Shown: positions 9,883-18,398, numbered from the stretch's first letter. The stretch is DNA of 63,547 bases from Terriglobales bacterium (GCA_015655585.1 JAATEV010000017.1:1-63547); one strand, 5' to 3'. Notes: a model not told the origin generated them from the letters alone. Translations and numbers: made by a program.

Positions 9883-11142
9883 CTACTTGACCTCGACCTC
9901 GGGCGTTACCGAGAGGCCGGGGCGCAGGGCGTAGTCGCCGTTCTCCTGCTGCATGTTGGTGAAGTCGATTCTTACGGGAATCCTCTGTACAACCTTCACG
10001 TAGTTGCCGGTGGCGTTCTCCGGGGGGAAGAGCGAGAGCCGGGAGCCGGTGGCACCGCCGATCTGTGTCACCTTGCCGTGGAATTTGCGTCCGCCAAGCG
10101 CGTCGACCTTGATGGTGACGTCCTGACCGGGCTTCATCTTCGCGAGCTGGGTTTCCTTGAAGTTAGCCGTTACCCAGAGGTTGCTCAACGGGATCACGGT
10201 CAGCAGGTCCTGCCCGATGCTGACGTTGGCTCCTACCTGCACGTTCTTCTTGTTGACGATACCGGCCACGGGAGCCACGATGTGCGTGTAGCTGAGGTTG
10301 AGGCGAGCCTGATCGACCCGGGCCTGGGCCTGCTTTACGTCCGCCATCGCGGAGTTCGCCCGCGCCTGCTGCGCCTGAATCTGGTTCGACGCGGTCTTGA
10401 CGGACTGCGAGGACTGGAACCGCGACTGCGCGAGTCGCTGCAGAGCCTGAGTCACTGCCGCCTGATTCCCGATGACCGTCGCCTCGGCCTCAAGCACGGA
10501 TGCCTGGTTGGCGGCGTCGGTCGCTACCGCGGCATCGAACTGCTGCTTAGAGATGACGTCCTTCTGGACCAGCGGAGTGTAACGTTCGACATCGAGCCTC
10601 GACTTGGTCGCGTTGGCCTTGGCCGCCGCTACGCGGGCCTCGGCGGCCTGGGCTTCCTTGCGGGCCTGCTCCACTGCCGCGCTGGCGCCCTGCACATCCG
10701 AGCTGGTGGTGCTGACGGTCGTCTTTACGTTGACGTCGGTGATGGGGACGTTGACCGTCGCCTGAATCGCCGCTGCCTGAGCACTGGCGAGGTTGGCCTG
10801 GGCCTGTTCGAGCGCAACCTGGTAGTCGCGGGGATCGATCTCGGCGATCGCCTGCCCCTGCTCAACCTTCTGGTTATCGTCGATGTAGACCTTGAGGACC
10901 TGGCCGGTGACGCGCGAGCTTACCTGATAAAGGTCGCCGTCTACCTGCGCGTCGTCCGTGTCCTCGGTAAAGGTCGAGCGCCAGTAGAAGATTCCCGCTC
11001 CGATCACAAGCAGGATCAACACCGCGATGATGACGAACTTCCTGCCAGACTTCTTTTCCTGCGACAGATCCTCATCCTGGTGAGAGTCCGCAGTGCGGTT
11101 CCGCGCCTGATCTTCCTGCTGTTGTACCGATTGGTCTGCCAA
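9883..11142 (-). CDS. HlyD/EmrA-type membrane fusion protein
   Basis: This is the periplasmic adaptor of a tripartite efflux pump. It has an acidic, glutamine-rich cytoplasmic tail, one membrane helix near residues 40-58 (FVIIAVLILLVIGAGIFYW), and the half-motif TDDAQVDGDLYQVSSRVTGQV of EmrA. A long alanine- and glutamine-rich coiled coil follows, then LSYTHIVAPVAGIVNKKNVQ and the beta-barrel domain. The start is TTG at 11142: GGAGGA lies 7 nt upstream and the upstream tolC stop is at 11144-11146, leaving one base between the genes. EmrA normally works with an EmrB MFS pump encoded next to it. None follows here; the next gene downstream is the unrelated DedA fusion. Confidence 0.9.
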   Translation of the reverse strand: MADQSVQQQEDQARNRTADSHQDEDLSQEKKSGRKFVIIAVLILLVIGAGIFYWRSTFTEDTDDAQVDGDLYQVSSRVTGQVLKVYIDDNQKVEQGQAIAEIDPRDYQVALEQAQANLASAQAAAIQATVNVPITDVNVKTTVSTTSSDVQGASAAVEQARKEAQAAEARVAAAKANATKSRLDVERYTPLVQKDVISKQQFDAAVATDAANQASVLEAEATVIGNQAAVTQALQRLAQSRFQSSQSVKTASNQIQAQQARANSAMADVKQAQARVDQARLNLSYTHIVAPVAGIVNKKNVQVGANVSIGQDLLTVIPLSNLWVTANFKETQLAKMKPGQDVTIKVDALGGRKFHGKVTQIGGATGSRLSLFPPENATGNYVKVVQRIPVRIDFTNMQQENGDYALRPGLSVTPEVEVK

Positions 11143-11143
11143 G

Positions 11144-12676
11144 TTACTTTCCTCCGAGATAATCTTTGTAGTTGGTCTGCGCAATCCCCAATGCCCGCGC
11201 CAGCGCAAGTTTGGCTACGTTGTGCTGATACAGCGCACTGATGTACTGATCGTTGGCCTGCTCGGTCTGCGTCTGGGCCTGCGATACCGGCAGGTTGTCC
11301 GAGACGCCCGCACGGAACCGCTGCTGCGCGTCACTCAATGCCTGATTGGCCAGCTCCACGTTCGAGTGGGTGGCCTCGACCAGCTTCGTCGCCGCCTCGA
11401 TATCGAGCAGGCTATTGCGGATATCCTGGTTCACCTGCTGGATCTGATCGGCGAGCTTCGCCCTGGCCTGTTCATACTGCGCGTCCGCGACCTGCTCCTG
11501 CCCCTTGGTCTTTGCGATCTGCAGGATCGGTACGCTGATCTGGCCGGTGGCAGTATAGGTGCCGTGCGAGTGGCCGGGCGTCGTGCCCATATCTCCGAAG
11601 TCGCCGGAGAAGCTGGCGACGGGAAGCTGATACGCCCACGCCGACTTCTTCTCCATATCGGCGGACTTGACCTGCTCCGCGTAGGCGGCGAGATCTTTGC
11701 GAGCCTTCAGGGCCTGCTCGAAGGCAACCTGCGGATCGACGTGGTCAAGCGAGGCAAAGGGAACCTTGTCGCTGAGGTTGAACTTCTGATCGAGAGGAAG
11801 ACCGATGGCTCGCGCCAAGGCGAGCTTGTCCTTCTCAAAGCTGTTCTTCGTGGAGATCAGGCTCTGCTCTTCATTCTGATAGTCCACCCGGGCTCGCAGC
11901 ACATCGAGCTTGGGGCTTGTTCCGGCATCATGAGCGGCCACAGCCTGATCGAGCGAGATCTTCGAGGTCGCCAGTTCCGCCTGCACCGCCTCAATGCGAG
12001 CCTGATCCGCGATACACAGAAGGTAAGCGTTACCTACGGTGAGAACGACCAGATCGCGGGCGTCCTCGGCGGTCAGCTTTGCGGCGGCAAAGTTGTGCTT
12101 CGCGGCAAGATAGTTCTCCAGCGCCGATACATTAATCAGGTTCTGCGTGAGGTACGCGCGGAAGTCCACCACCTGAAACGGCCCGATGATGGGGTTCAGG
12201 CCGGGAAACTTCAACCCATAGGCAGCGAGGTTAATCTGCTGCACCTCGATGCTTGCCGCAGCCGTTACCGTGGGCAAAAGAGGCTGTAGCTCTTCGAGTC
12301 GCTGGCCACCCGCGCTCTTCTCGCTGGCGCTTTGCAGGATAAGGCCGAGGTTCTGCCGCAGGCCACGCTGAATCGCCTCGTCGAGCGAGAGCTCGATGGT
12401 CTCGGCGGTCGCCTTGCCACTTACGATACTGCCCTTGAAGGAATCCTGCGTGGGCTGCGCGCCGTTCTGGCCGGACGCGGTGTAGAGATTCTGTTGCGCT
12501 CCCGCGACGGCGGAGCTGCCGGTCGCGGTCCCTGGGCCGGAGTTTGCATTCGCCGCGTTGCCGGTCGTGCTGGATGATCCTCCGGGAAGCTGCGCCCATG
12601 CTGGCGCGCTGAGAAGGCATATTCCAAGAACCGACAGAACGCTCCAGGCGGTTTGCTCTGTTTGATTTTTCCCCAT
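11144..12676 (-). CDS. TolC-family outer-membrane efflux protein
   Basis: This is the outer-membrane channel of a tripartite exporter. The product (about 510 aa) has a signal peptide (WSVLSVLGICLLSAPAWA, cleavage before QLPGG), a low-complexity Gly/Ser/Thr/Asn linker, and two OEP repeats rich in heptad-like Ala/Gln helices (LSLDEAIQRGLRQNLGL opens the first; SNVELANQALSDAQQRFRAG the second). The ATG at 12676 is preferred, although an in-frame GTG at 12700 exists and neither has an ideal Shine-Dalgarno. It is translationally adjacent to the emrA-like gene, so the two form one transcription unit. Confidence 0.87.
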   Translation of the reverse strand: MGKNQTEQTAWSVLSVLGICLLSAPAWAQLPGGSSSTTGNAANANSGPGTATGSSAVAGAQQNLYTASGQNGAQPTQDSFKGSIVSGKATAETIELSLDEAIQRGLRQNLGLILQSASEKSAGGQRLEELQPLLPTVTAAASIEVQQINLAAYGLKFPGLNPIIGPFQVVDFRAYLTQNLINVSALENYLAAKHNFAAAKLTAEDARDLVVLTVGNAYLLCIADQARIEAVQAELATSKISLDQAVAAHDAGTSPKLDVLRARVDYQNEEQSLISTKNSFEKDKLALARAIGLPLDQKFNLSDKVPFASLDHVDPQVAFEQALKARKDLAAYAEQVKSADMEKKSAWAYQLPVASFSGDFGDMGTTPGHSHGTYTATGQISVPILQIAKTKGQEQVADAQYEQARAKLADQIQQVNQDIRNSLLDIEAATKLVEATHSNVELANQALSDAQQRFRAGVSDNLPVSQAQTQTEQANDQYISALYQHNVAKLALARALGIAQTNYKDYLGGK

Positions 12677-12832
12677 ACCTCTGATCGTAACCTGCCTCAC
12701 CCCAGTTTAAAGCCGGGCCTTTCGCCTCAGTGATGAACTTTTGTCATTATTTGGATGCATCTTCTTCGCAAGAATCTTCAAAAATGATTTCTGTACACTC
12801 ATCAGGAGACTGATAAAGGAACCTGTAACGTT

Positions 12833-14305
12833 ATGTTTCTAGGCATCGATGTCGGCACAGGTGGCACCCGGGCTGTTCTGATTGACCGCGCGGGCGTGGT
12901 GGTTGCCTCGTTCTCCAGCGAACACGCAGCGATCCACTCGGAGCATATTGGCTGGGCGGAGCAGGACCCGGACGACTGGTGGCGGGCTGCTCGCGAGGCA
13001 ATTGCAGGGGTTCTGGCGGCCTGCGGAGCGTCGGGCGGTGAGATTGAGGCCATCGGCCTTACCGGGCAGATGCATGGCTGCGTGATGCTTGACGCCGAGG
13101 GTGCGGTGCTGCGTCCGGCGCTGATATGGTGCGACCAGCGGACGCAACCGCAGTGCGACTGGCTCACGGAGAAGATCGGCTTTGCGCGGCTCATCGAGCT
13201 TACGGCCAACCCCGCGCTGCCGAACTTCACCCTGACGAAGCTGCTCTGGGTGCGAGAGCACCAGCCGGAGATCTTTGCACGAATCGCCCACGTGCTCTGC
13301 CCCAAAGACTACGTTCGGTACAGGCTCACGGGCGAATTCGCCATGGATATGCAGGAGGCGAGCGGGACGCTGCTGCTGGATGTAGCGCATCGGCGCTGGT
13401 CGGAGGAGGTGGCCGGGATCGCCGGGATCCCGATGGCGTGGCTGCCACGACTTTTTGAAGGGCCTGAGATTTGTGCCCGGATCAGCTCCGCGGGGGCGGG
13501 GGCCACGGGGTTGGCAGAGGGTACGCCGGTGGCGGCGGGGGCGGGAGATCAAGGCGCTGGAGCTGTGGGGATGGGGATTCTGGCTCCGGGATCGGTCTCG
13601 GCCACGATCGGAACCAGCGGGGTGGTGTTTGCCGCTACGGATTCGCCGGTGCGGGACCGGCTGGGGCGGCTGCATACGTTCTGTCATGCATCTCCGGGGC
13701 GCTGGCACGTGATGGGCGTTACGAACGGGGCCGGGTTCAGCCTGCGGTACTTCCGGGACACGTTCTCGCCGGGTTCGAGCTATGAGGAGCTGCTGGAGCT
13801 GGCGGCGAAGGCTCCGGCGGGGAGCGATGGGCTGTTGTGGGCTCCGTATCTCTTCGGAGAACGGACGCCGCATCTTGACCCGGAGGCGCGGGCGGCGTTT
13901 GTGGGGATTACGGCATCGCATGAGCGGGCGCACTTTATTCGCGCGGTGCTTGAGGGCGTTGCCTTCAGCCTGCGCGACACGCTGACTTTATTTGGTGAGC
14001 TGAAAATTCCTGTGAGCGCGATGCGGCTGGGGGGCGGTGGGGCACGGGGGCCGTTGTGGCGGCAGATTCAGGCAGATGTCTATGGAAGGCCGGTGGAGTT
14101 GCTGGAAGCTGAGGAGGGTGGGGCGTTCGGAGCGGCCCTGCTGGCTGGAACCGGGGTGGGTGCGTGGCCGGATGTGGAGGCTGCCTGTGCGGCGACGGTG
14201 CGGGTGGCGGAGACGATTCCTCCCGGGGACGCATCTGTCATGAATGAGGCGTATAAGCGTTATCGGCGGGTCTATCCGGCCTTGAGAGAGATTGCGAAGG
14301 GGTAG
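12833..14305 (+). CDS. xylB: Xylulokinase (FGGY family)
   Basis: The enzyme phosphorylates D-xylulose to xylulose 5-phosphate with ATP, feeding the pentose phosphate pathway. The 490-aa protein has the ATPase core of the FGGY fold: LGIDVGTGGTRAVLIDRAG at the N-terminus, GLTGQMHG near residue 82, WCDQRT, and the C-terminal RLGGGGARGPLWRQIQADVYG. GLTGQMHG and WCDQR are characteristic of xylulokinase rather than glycerol or ribulose kinases. AAAGGA lies about 12 nt before the ATG. The Gfo/Idh/MocA gene follows 9 bp later, making a two-gene operon that ends at a strong terminator. A neighbouring araD fits a pentose-use role. Confidence 0.9.
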   Translation: MFLGIDVGTGGTRAVLIDRAGVVVASFSSEHAAIHSEHIGWAEQDPDDWWRAAREAIAGVLAACGASGGEIEAIGLTGQMHGCVMLDAEGAVLRPALIWCDQRTQPQCDWLTEKIGFARLIELTANPALPNFTLTKLLWVREHQPEIFARIAHVLCPKDYVRYRLTGEFAMDMQEASGTLLLDVAHRRWSEEVAGIAGIPMAWLPRLFEGPEICARISSAGAGATGLAEGTPVAAGAGDQGAGAVGMGILAPGSVSATIGTSGVVFAATDSPVRDRLGRLHTFCHASPGRWHVMGVTNGAGFSLRYFRDTFSPGSSYEELLELAAKAPAGSDGLLWAPYLFGERTPHLDPEARAAFVGITASHERAHFIRAVLEGVAFSLRDTLTLFGELKIPVSAMRLGGGGARGPLWRQIQADVYGRPVELLEAEEGGAFGAALLAGTGVGAWPDVEAACAATVRVAETIPPGDASVMNEAYKRYRRVYPALREIAKG

Positions 14306-14314
14306 AGGGTGAAG

Positions 14315-15391
14315 ATGGCGGCGAAGGAGATTGGCGTTGCGGTAGTAGGGTTTGGGCTGGCGGGGCGGGTCTTCCATGCTCCGTTTGTAAGCGCGGTGCC
14401 GGGGTTACGGCTGGAGGCGATCGTCCAGCGCAAGGGCGATGAGGACGCGAAGGCTTATCCTACGGCGCGGGTGCTGCGGTCGTTCGATGAGGCCCTGAAG
14501 GACCGCGACATCGATCTGGTGGTGATCGGGACGCCGAACGAGACCCATTTTGCCATGGCCAAGAAGGCGATTGAGGCAGGAAAGCACGTGGTCATCGATA
14601 AGCCGTTTGCCGCGACCAGCGCCGAGGCCAAGGAGCTTTGGCAGTTGGGGTGGGAGCGGGGCGTTTGCGTGGCCCCGTTCCACAATCGGCGGTGGGACGG
14701 CGACTTCCAGACGGTGCAGTCGCTGCTGGAACGGAACGAGCTAGGGCGCGTCGTCACCTTCGAGTCGCACTTCGACCGATTCCGGCCTATGCCGCGGGAG
14801 CATACGTGGAAGGAAGGGGCGAACCCGGCGAATGGGCTGCTCTTCGACCTTGGCCCTCACCTGGTCGATCAGGCGCTGGCACTGTTCGGCGTTCCTTCGG
14901 GCATAACGGCGAGCGTGCGGCGCGACCGCGATAACACCCATATTGAGGACGCGTTCGACATTACGCTGGAGTATCCGGGGCTGCGGGCGCACTGCCGGTC
15001 GAGTATGCTGGCCGCCGATGCCGCGCCGCGGTTTGTGCTGCATGGCGTGCGCGGGAGCTTCAAAAAGTTCGGGCTCGACCCGCAGGAGCCTGCCCTGCTG
15101 GGCGGAGCGAAGGTGCCTCGGCTAGGCGAGGGCGAGTGGCTTGGGGAGCCGGAGGAGGCATGGGGGACGCTGACGCTTGCTCCGAACCTTGCCGAGCCGG
15201 GAGAGCTGGTTCGGGCCCGGGTGAAGACCTGCCCGGGAGACTATCGGCTGTTCTATGCCAACGTGCGGGACGCGATCCAGGGGACGGCGGAGCTGGCGGT
15301 GAAGCCGGAGGACGGATACCGAGTGATCCGGCTGCTGGAGATGGCCCGGGTGAGCAGCTCGGAGGGACGGACGCTGACGGTGGAGTTCTGA
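14315..15391 (+). CDS. Gfo/Idh/MocA-family NAD(P)-dependent oxidoreductase
   Basis: This family oxidises or reduces hydroxyl groups on sugars and polyols. Its N-terminal Rossmann domain shows VAVVGFGLAGRVFHAPFV, and the catalytic lysine motif appears as VIDKPFAAT near residue 95 (usual EKP, here DKP). A substrate-domain histidine lies in FDLGPHLVDQAL near residue 180. The ATG at 14315 is chosen because GAGGG lies 5 nt upstream; a GTG at 14309 is in frame. It is co-transcribed with xylB, so the substrate may be a pentose or a derivative, but the family is too broad to name it. YdgJ/YvaA-like scyllo-inositol dehydrogenases are among the nearer relatives by motif. Confidence 0.87.
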   Translation: MAAKEIGVAVVGFGLAGRVFHAPFVSAVPGLRLEAIVQRKGDEDAKAYPTARVLRSFDEALKDRDIDLVVIGTPNETHFAMAKKAIEAGKHVVIDKPFAATSAEAKELWQLGWERGVCVAPFHNRRWDGDFQTVQSLLERNELGRVVTFESHFDRFRPMPREHTWKEGANPANGLLFDLGPHLVDQALALFGVPSGITASVRRDRDNTHIEDAFDITLEYPGLRAHCRSSMLAADAAPRFVLHGVRGSFKKFGLDPQEPALLGGAKVPRLGEGEWLGEPEEAWGTLTLAPNLAEPGELVRARVKTCPGDYRLFYANVRDAIQGTAELAVKPEDGYRVIRLLEMARVSSSEGRTLTVEF

Positions 15392-15478
15392 GGGTACCCC
15401 CCTCCCCCCGTCTATGTTGTGCAAACTCTTCAATTCATTGATGTTAGGTCCGGACTTTTGTTTTTCCTCCTTTATGTG

Positions 15479-15513
15479 AGAGGGCTCCCCTTTTGGGGAG
15501 CCCTCTTTTAATT
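15479..15513 (+). terminator. Rho-independent terminator of the xylB operon
   Basis: A perfect 12-bp stem (AGAGGGCTCCCC with GGGGAGCCCTCT) closes a TTTT loop and is followed by TTTTAATT. It lies about 90 bp after the oxidoreductase stop. Confidence 0.93.
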
Positions 15514-15707
15514 GTAGTTGGATGGGTGGGTGGGTTGCGCCACTTCTGCTTGCGTTTTATTTGGCTTGGTTTGTTGGGGTTAGGTGGGTTGGGCGGGATT
15601 TGGGGCTTGACAGGGATTTGTGGCGAGGAAGATTTAAGGCGATGATTCAGTCGCTTCGCTCCGGCCTTCGGCAGAGCGGTGCGCCGCTTTGCGGCGGATT
15701 CTTTGAC

Positions 15708-15725
15708 GCCGGGCTGAAGCCCGAC
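15708..15725. repeat. REP-like palindrome with GGCTGAAGC core
   Basis: GCCGGGCT-GA-AGCCCGAC is an imperfect hairpin (one mismatch) sharing the GGCTGAAGC core with the elements at 6090-6109 and 46910-46927. Confidence 0.65.
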
Positions 15726-15750
15726 TCCAATCCCAACGGCAAGTTCAGCA

Positions 15751-15870
15751 ACAAAAGCAACGACAAGAGCAAGGGCTTATGGGCTTTGGAGAGGTATGGG
15801 TAGAGAAACGGATTCCTCCGCTGCGCCACTCACGATGAGGCTGTGAGCGGCTTCGGTCGGAATGACGGAT
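15751..15870 (+). repeat. Dispersed intergenic repeat, copy 1
   Basis: About 120 bp with a diverged, inverted copy at 48924-49045. Shared blocks include GCTTATGGGCTT, GGTATGGGT, CGATGAGGCTG and CTTCGGTCG. By eye the best 31-base block matches at 27 positions. It is preceded by AAC/GAC-rich sequence in both copies. Confidence 0.7.
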
Positions 15871-15890
15871 TTTGTGGTGGTGGGATGAAA

Positions 15891-15945
15891 AGCAACAACG
15901 ACAACAACTAACAGCAAAGACAACGACAACGACAACAAAAGCAAA
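15891..15945 (+). repeat. Degenerate CAACGACAAC simple-sequence tract
   Basis: Runs of CAACAA and GACAAC units follow dispersed repeat copy 1. A similar AAC/GAC-rich tract lies beside copy 2 near 49021-49052 on the opposite strand. There is no regular spacer structure, so it is not a CRISPR array. Confidence 0.6.
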
Positions 15946-15950
15946 TACGG

Positions 15951-15995
15951 TTCGCGCTTTGCGCGAATGCCCATGTCCGAAAATCCGGACATGGG
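15951..15995. repeat. Two adjacent perfect hairpins
   Basis: TTCGCGC-TTT-GCGCGAA (15951-15967) is followed by CCCATGTCCG with CGGACATGGG (15970-15995, 6-nt loop). No T-tract follows on either strand, so these look like paired palindromic repeats rather than a terminator, though they may protect the 3' end of the araD transcript. Confidence 0.65.
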
Positions 15996-16049
15996 GCACC
16001 CGTTTTGGTTCGGATTCGAGGAGGAAATCTCTGCTGATATTTCAGCTCG

Positions 16050-16754
16050 TTAGTGCTTGGCCTGGCCGTAGGTGGCGTTGGCTCCGTGCTTGCGGAAGTA
16101 GTGGCGGTCTAACAGGGCCTGAGAGACTCCGGTGTGACCGGGGACGAGCGTGAGGGTGTTGTAGGCCATCTTGGCTACGGCTTCGAGGACTACGGCGTTG
16201 TGGGCCGCGTCGTCGGGCGTTTTGCCCCAGGCGAAGGGGGCGTGGCCGTTGACTAGGCAGGCGGGGACGGCGAGGGGGTCGATATTGTGCTTTTTGAAGT
16301 GATCGACTATGGCTACGCCGGTCTCGTGGACGTAGCGGCCACCGATGGCCTCGTCGGTGAGGGGCGGGGTGACCGGGACGGGGCCGTAGAAGTAATCGGC
16401 GTGGGTGGTGCCGAGAGGCGGGATGGCGAGGCCGGCCTGAGCGAAGCTGGTGGCGAACTCGGAGTGGGTGTGGACGACGGCTCCGATGGTGGGGAATTCG
16501 CGGTAGAGGAGGGTGTGGGTGTCGAGGTCGGAGGAGGGCTTGAGGTCGCCTTCGACGATCTTGCCGTCGAGGTCGGTGACGACCATGTGCTCGGGGCGGA
16601 GGTCGTCGTAGTCGACGCCGGAGGGCTTGATGACGACGAGGCCCTGCTCGCGGTCGACGCCGCTGGCGTTGCCGAAGGTGTAGAGGACGAGGCCGCGCTT
16701 GACGAGTTCGAGGTTGGACTCGAGGACCGAGGTCCGCAGTTCTTTCAGAAGCAT
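16050..16754 (-). CDS. araD: L-ribulose-5-phosphate 4-epimerase
   Basis: The enzyme interconverts L-ribulose 5-phosphate and D-xylulose 5-phosphate by zinc-dependent retro-aldol chemistry. The 234-aa product matches the family (231 aa in E. coli). It shows the phosphate-binding GNASGVD and VIKPSGVDYDDL, zinc ligands in VVHTHSEFATSFAQ near residue 95, and TTHADYFYG near residue 120. The ATG at 16754 has GGAG 10 nt upstream. The open frame extends much further upstream, but that part overlaps argJ and is meaningless. It stands alone, divergent from argJ. Its product is the same metabolite that the nearby XylB makes, so the two routes meet. No araA or araB is present in the window. Confidence 0.93.
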   Translation of the reverse strand: MLLKELRTSVLESNLELVKRGLVLYTFGNASGVDREQGLVVIKPSGVDYDDLRPEHMVVTDLDGKIVEGDLKPSSDLDTHTLLYREFPTIGAVVHTHSEFATSFAQAGLAIPPLGTTHADYFYGPVPVTPPLTDEAIGGRYVHETGVAIVDHFKKHNIDPLAVPACLVNGHAPFAWGKTPDDAAHNAVVLEAVAKMAYNTLTLVPGHTGVSQALLDRHYFRKHGANATYGQAKH

Positions 16755-16917
16755 TTTTCTTTCTCCGTTTTGAAACCTTTGCGCCGGAGGAGGACTGGCG
16801 CTGCCACTCCAGAATAGAGGAAGGGATGGATGGAAGAAAGTTTTTGTGGGGAAAGATTGCCCTGGGCGGCTGAGGATTTGGAAGACATAGAACCTTGATA
16901 AAGTGGAGGCTATGGAC

Positions 16918-18138
16918 ATGGACAAACAGACGAACGGGGCGGCTCTGCCACTGGGATTCAAGTGGGGCGCGGTGAAGGCCGGGATCAAGGCGAGCGGCAA
17001 TCTGGACGTTGCGGTGGCGGTGGCTGCCAAGACGGCTAATGCGGCGGTGATGTTTACACGGAACCAGGTGGTGGCGGCTCCGGTGACGGTGGGGCGTAGG
17101 CATCTGGCGGCTACGGGCGGGCGCGTGGGTGTGGTGCTGGTGAATGCGGGCAATGCAAACTGCGCGACGGGGCAGGCGGGAATCGATGCCTGCGTGCAGA
17201 CCTGTGTGGCGGCGGCGGAGCAGTTTCACTGCATCTTCGACGAGGTGCTTCCGTCTTCTACGGGGATCATCGGAGTTCCCTTCCCTGCGGCCAAGGTCGT
17301 GGCCGCGCTGCCTGCGCTGGAGGAGACGCTGGGAGATTCGGCGGAACATGCGGAGCTGTTCGCTACGGCGATTATGACCACCGATACGAAGAAGAAGGTC
17401 GCCTATGCGACGGTGGACGTGGACGGCGTAGAGGTGAGGATCTTTGGCGCGGCGAAGGGCGCGGGGATGATCCACCCGCAGCTTGGGCCGCCGCACGCGA
17501 CGATGCTGGTGTATCTGTTTACCGATATTGCCGCGGAGAGCGCGGAGTTGAGGGAGTTGCTGGAGCCCGCGGTGGAGCGGAGTTTTAACTGCATCTCGAT
17601 TGATGGGGACACCTCGACGAACGATACGGTGGCTCTGCTGGCGAGCGGGGCGAGCGGAGTGAAGCTGGATGAGCGGGTGCGGGAGCCGTTTGCGAACGCT
17701 CTGAAGCTGGTTTGCGGGTCGCTGGCTCACCAGATTGTGGATGACGGCGAGGGTGTGGGGCATGTGGTCGCCTTGAACATTACGGGCGCGAGGACCGAGG
17801 CCGAGGCGAAGCAGGTGGCGAAGGCAATTGCTCACTCGCCGCTGTGCAAGACGGCGTGGTCGAGCGCGGACCCGAACTGGGGTCGGCTGATTGCGGCTAC
17901 AGGATATAGCGGGGTGGCATTCGACCCGGCGAAGGTGAAGATTACGATTGGCGGGCTGCCGGTGTTCGAGGATGGCGGCCGGGCGGCGGCTTTCGACGAG
18001 GCGGCAGCGCATACGGTGATGCTGGAGCGGGAGTATACGATCGCTATCGACCTGGGGCTGGGTGAGGCGGAGTGCCGGTTTTTGACGTGCGATCTGACGG
18101 AAGAGTATGTGCGGATTAATGCGGATTATTCGACCTAA
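16918..18138 (+). CDS. argJ: Bifunctional glutamate N-acetyltransferase / ornithine acetyltransferase
   Basis: ArgJ recycles the acetyl group between N-acetylornithine and glutamate in arginine synthesis. It self-cleaves into alpha and beta chains. The motif KGAGMIHPQL is followed by HATML near residue 195, where the Thr is the catalytic nucleophile and cleavage point. Downstream are CISIDGDTSTNDT and the C-terminal SADPNWGR. Two ATGs are possible: 16918 sits 8 nt after GGAGG and is preferred, while 16912 is only 2 nt after it. The length (406 aa) is normal. The gene is monocistronic here; other arginine genes are absent. Confidence 0.95.
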   Translation: MDKQTNGAALPLGFKWGAVKAGIKASGNLDVAVAVAAKTANAAVMFTRNQVVAAPVTVGRRHLAATGGRVGVVLVNAGNANCATGQAGIDACVQTCVAAAEQFHCIFDEVLPSSTGIIGVPFPAAKVVAALPALEETLGDSAEHAELFATAIMTTDTKKKVAYATVDVDGVEVRIFGAAKGAGMIHPQLGPPHATMLVYLFTDIAAESAELRELLEPAVERSFNCISIDGDTSTNDTVALLASGASGVKLDERVREPFANALKLVCGSLAHQIVDDGEGVGHVVALNITGARTEAEAKQVAKAIAHSPLCKTAWSSADPNWGRLIAATGYSGVAFDPAKVKITIGGLPVFEDGGRAAAFDEAAAHTVMLEREYTIAIDLGLGEAECRFLTCDLTEEYVRINADYST

Positions 18139-18314
18139 AAAGATTCTGGCCGGCCGGCCCACTGCGCGGCGGGCGGTCGCTTCGTGACTTGTGTACCGGT
18201 CTGGGTGGGACCAGCAGCTTGGAGCCTCGCGTTGCTCGGCTTTTGATTCCGGCCTGCGGCTTCGTGCGGTATACGCCCCATGAATGTGGGCCGAGATGAC
18301 GTTTTTCGTCAGTC

Positions 18315-18330
18315 CTTATATCGTTATAAG
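18315..18330. promoter_or_regulatory. Inverted repeat upstream of aceE, possible operator
   Basis: CTTATA-TCGT-TATAAG lies 69 bp before the aceE ATG. The octamer ATATCGTT within it recurs at 18369-18376 inside CCATATCGTTGATGG, another small inverted repeat. The spacing suggests two regulator half-sites, but no regulator gene is adjacent. Confidence 0.3.
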
Positions 18331-18398
18331 CGGAAGCACTGCACCCCGCGCCGCGGTCCTCTGCAGCCATATCGTTGATGGGAGTATTAACTGACATT

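Larger units (their letters stand above)
15514..16049. other. Repeat-filled intergenic region, no gene
   Basis: This stretch separates the xylB operon from convergent araD. A 93-codon plus-strand frame exists (15522-15803) but runs through the repeats and lacks family features. The region contains a GGCTGAAGC palindrome, a dispersed repeat also found near 49 kb, a CAACGACAAC-type simple repeat and two hairpins, each listed separately. Confidence 0.7.

Noticed and set aside
15522-15803. A 93-codon plus-strand frame in the repeat region
   Set aside because: It passes through the REP-like palindrome and the dispersed repeat; the apparent hydrophobic start is not supported by a ribosome-binding site or any family match.
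15891-15945. CAACGACAAC repeats considered as a possible CRISPR array
   Set aside because: Units are short, irregular and adjoining, with no spacers of constant length and no cas genes in the window.
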